NCBI GenBank assembly: GCA_964035795.1
Contig: OZ038321.1
Coordinates: forward strand, 25,511,781-25,575,780
Origin: Pterobdella sp. o SKG-2022
Taxonomy: Eukaryota > Annelida > Clitellata > Hirudinida > Piscicolidae
DNA length: 64,000 bases
Direction: 5' to 3'
The notes under the pieces are model-generated. The model had not been told where the DNA came from, did no database searches, and saw only the letters and a program-made list of their open reading frames with translations. The translations under genes and the position numbers were made by a program. Positions 62,650 to 64,000 of this stretch are shown in pieces. Numbering within the stretch: the stretch's first letter is position 1; each line of letters starts with the position of its first letter.

Positions 62650-64000
62650 AACTTAGGATGAAAATACTTTGGCTAAAGAAGATTATTATGGGATGAAAAT
62701 TTTAACAAAGATGCGAAATAAGAGAAAAGTGCTTAAGTGGACTTTGGATTTCACAGAACTTTTGCTAGGGCAAATAATAATATTATAGTCCTCAGATCAT
62801 TATTACAACTTTACATATCTTCATCACGACCATTATATCATTTGTTTAAAATCCTCATAATAAACTGATGATGTTTGGCAATGACTTTAGACTATACTCG
62901 AATTATTTTACAAGGTACAATCTGGCTATTTGCCCTATCAATTTGGTAGAAATTTAATGTAACATATATTAAAATTAATTAAAAGTTTCAAATGTTTGAA
63001 GTTATTTTACAAATGTACAATTATTTAAAATATTTTTTTAAAACCTTGCTCTTAATGGAACAAGGCTTCAAGGTTTAATCTTTATTAACAATCTAAACAT
63101 CCGAAAATTAAAATTAACATTTTGATAAAAGAAATAATTTAAACTGAACAACATGAAAGTGTAAAATAGACATGGATCCAGATTTTGCACTCCATCGGCA
63201 TGTTAGTGCTGGTCCATGGTTTTAGCGATAGCTAACAGTTCCGAAAGAAATCTTTTCAAGTCAGATAAAAAGATTTATTTTATTATTGAAAATTACGAAA
63301 AAACTTTAACAATAATATAGAATCAATTCAAAATAGTTGATTGACCATCCGGTGAAACTACGAGTTTGAGTGTTATTGATGACTTCATTCTTGACGATGA
63401 AACAAAATTTCAACATTTTTCTGCAGTCATTTTAATATTGATTTTTTTGGTAGGTAAGCTTTTAGAATTATTTGTTTTAATATTATTCTGTTTTGACAAG
63501 AATCATTTTATAAATTGAGTTCTCAAATCTATCATATAATCAAATTATATTAAAAAACTAATCTGATTTTTTTTACTTGAAATTTTTTTTTAGATTTTCT
63601 CATCGAAAGTTTTTTTTTAAAAAAACTCAAACAAAACTCCGAATAAATCGACACCTGAAAAATCCTTTAAAAAAAGTTTTTGAGTATTTTTATTTCTGAC
63701 TCTTGTATTTGATACCTTACTGGAATAGTTTTTCCGACAAAAATTCGATGACACTTTATTAAGTAAATAAAATGCCAAAATAATTTATGTAGCTCAAAAT
63801 GTTCAAGCTATTAACTACAAATTAATTCATTATCTATCTATGTTTTGAGTAGCCACAACAACATCAAATGAATAAATAATTTTAATTGAATGAATACAAG
63901 ATATTTTTTAATATTTATATTCCATTTTTAATCAAAAATGTCCATAATCACAATATAGTTTTTAAAGATTAAATGCTCAAAATAATTAAAAAACACAAAA
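62650..64000. other. Right end of window, no assigned gene
   Basis: AT-rich. Upstream exons of the minus-strand gene at 62494 should lie here or beyond. Two short minus-strand candidates are FLSELLAIAKTMDQH before a stop near 63199, and KFCFIVKNEVINNTQTRSF near 63400. Neither could be linked by phase. Confidence 0.4.

Noticed and set aside
63190..63260. Short minus-strand coding-like tail FLSELLAIAKTMDQH before a stop
   Set aside because: Only about 17 codons, no clear acceptor and no linked exon, so not annotated as a gene.

Overview
The window is about 70% A+T eukaryotic (metazoan) DNA. It has split genes with AT-rich introns, tRNA-derived SINEs, several LINE clades, Penelope-like elements and fold-back elements. 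Nothing fixes the species. A fibrinogen-domain lectin family, a Shb-type SH2 adaptor, and three same-strand genes separated by only about 180-185 bp point to an invertebrate with compact or operon-like gene clusters. A tunicate is my first guess, at low confidence.

Layout. (1) Positions 1-41031 hold 2.2 head-to-tail copies of one 18,621-bp unit: 1-18621, 18622-37242 and a partial copy at 37243-41031. The copies are almost identical; I noticed two substitutions between units 1 and 2. Each full unit carries a four-exon gene for a secreted fibrinogen-related-domain (FReD) protein. Its second intron has grown to 8.5 kb with a nest of dead LINEs. (2) Positions about 41.9-47.3 kb hold an inverted, diverged paralogue of the same FReD gene with a 1.4-kb second intron and an intact reading frame (222 residues). 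(3) Positions 47.4-50.3 kb hold a fold-back repeat around a Penelope-like endonuclease fragment, then featureless DNA. (4) Positions 50.5-60.0 kb, minus strand, hold a Shb/Shd/Shf-family SH2 adaptor gene. I assembled it by hand from at least 11 phase-compatible exons, with one linker exon unresolved. (5) Positions 60.2-62.3 kb, minus strand, hold a complete six-exon RSL24D1 (RLP24) gene of 164 residues. (6) At 62.5-62.6 kb, minus strand, there is the last exon of an unidentified gene.

Main interpretation. The tandem FReD copies look broken. The acceptor AG of exon 4, still present in the inverted copy, reads GG in the tandem units, beside a local 51-bp tandem duplication. The inverted gene is therefore the likely functional member, and the 18.6-kb units appear to be recently amplified pseudogenes, or a locus that makes a truncated lectin. 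The three minus-strand genes at the right end are close enough to be a candidate operon. The Shb-like gene uses unusual 5' splice sites (GTCTGT four times, GTGCCT twice).
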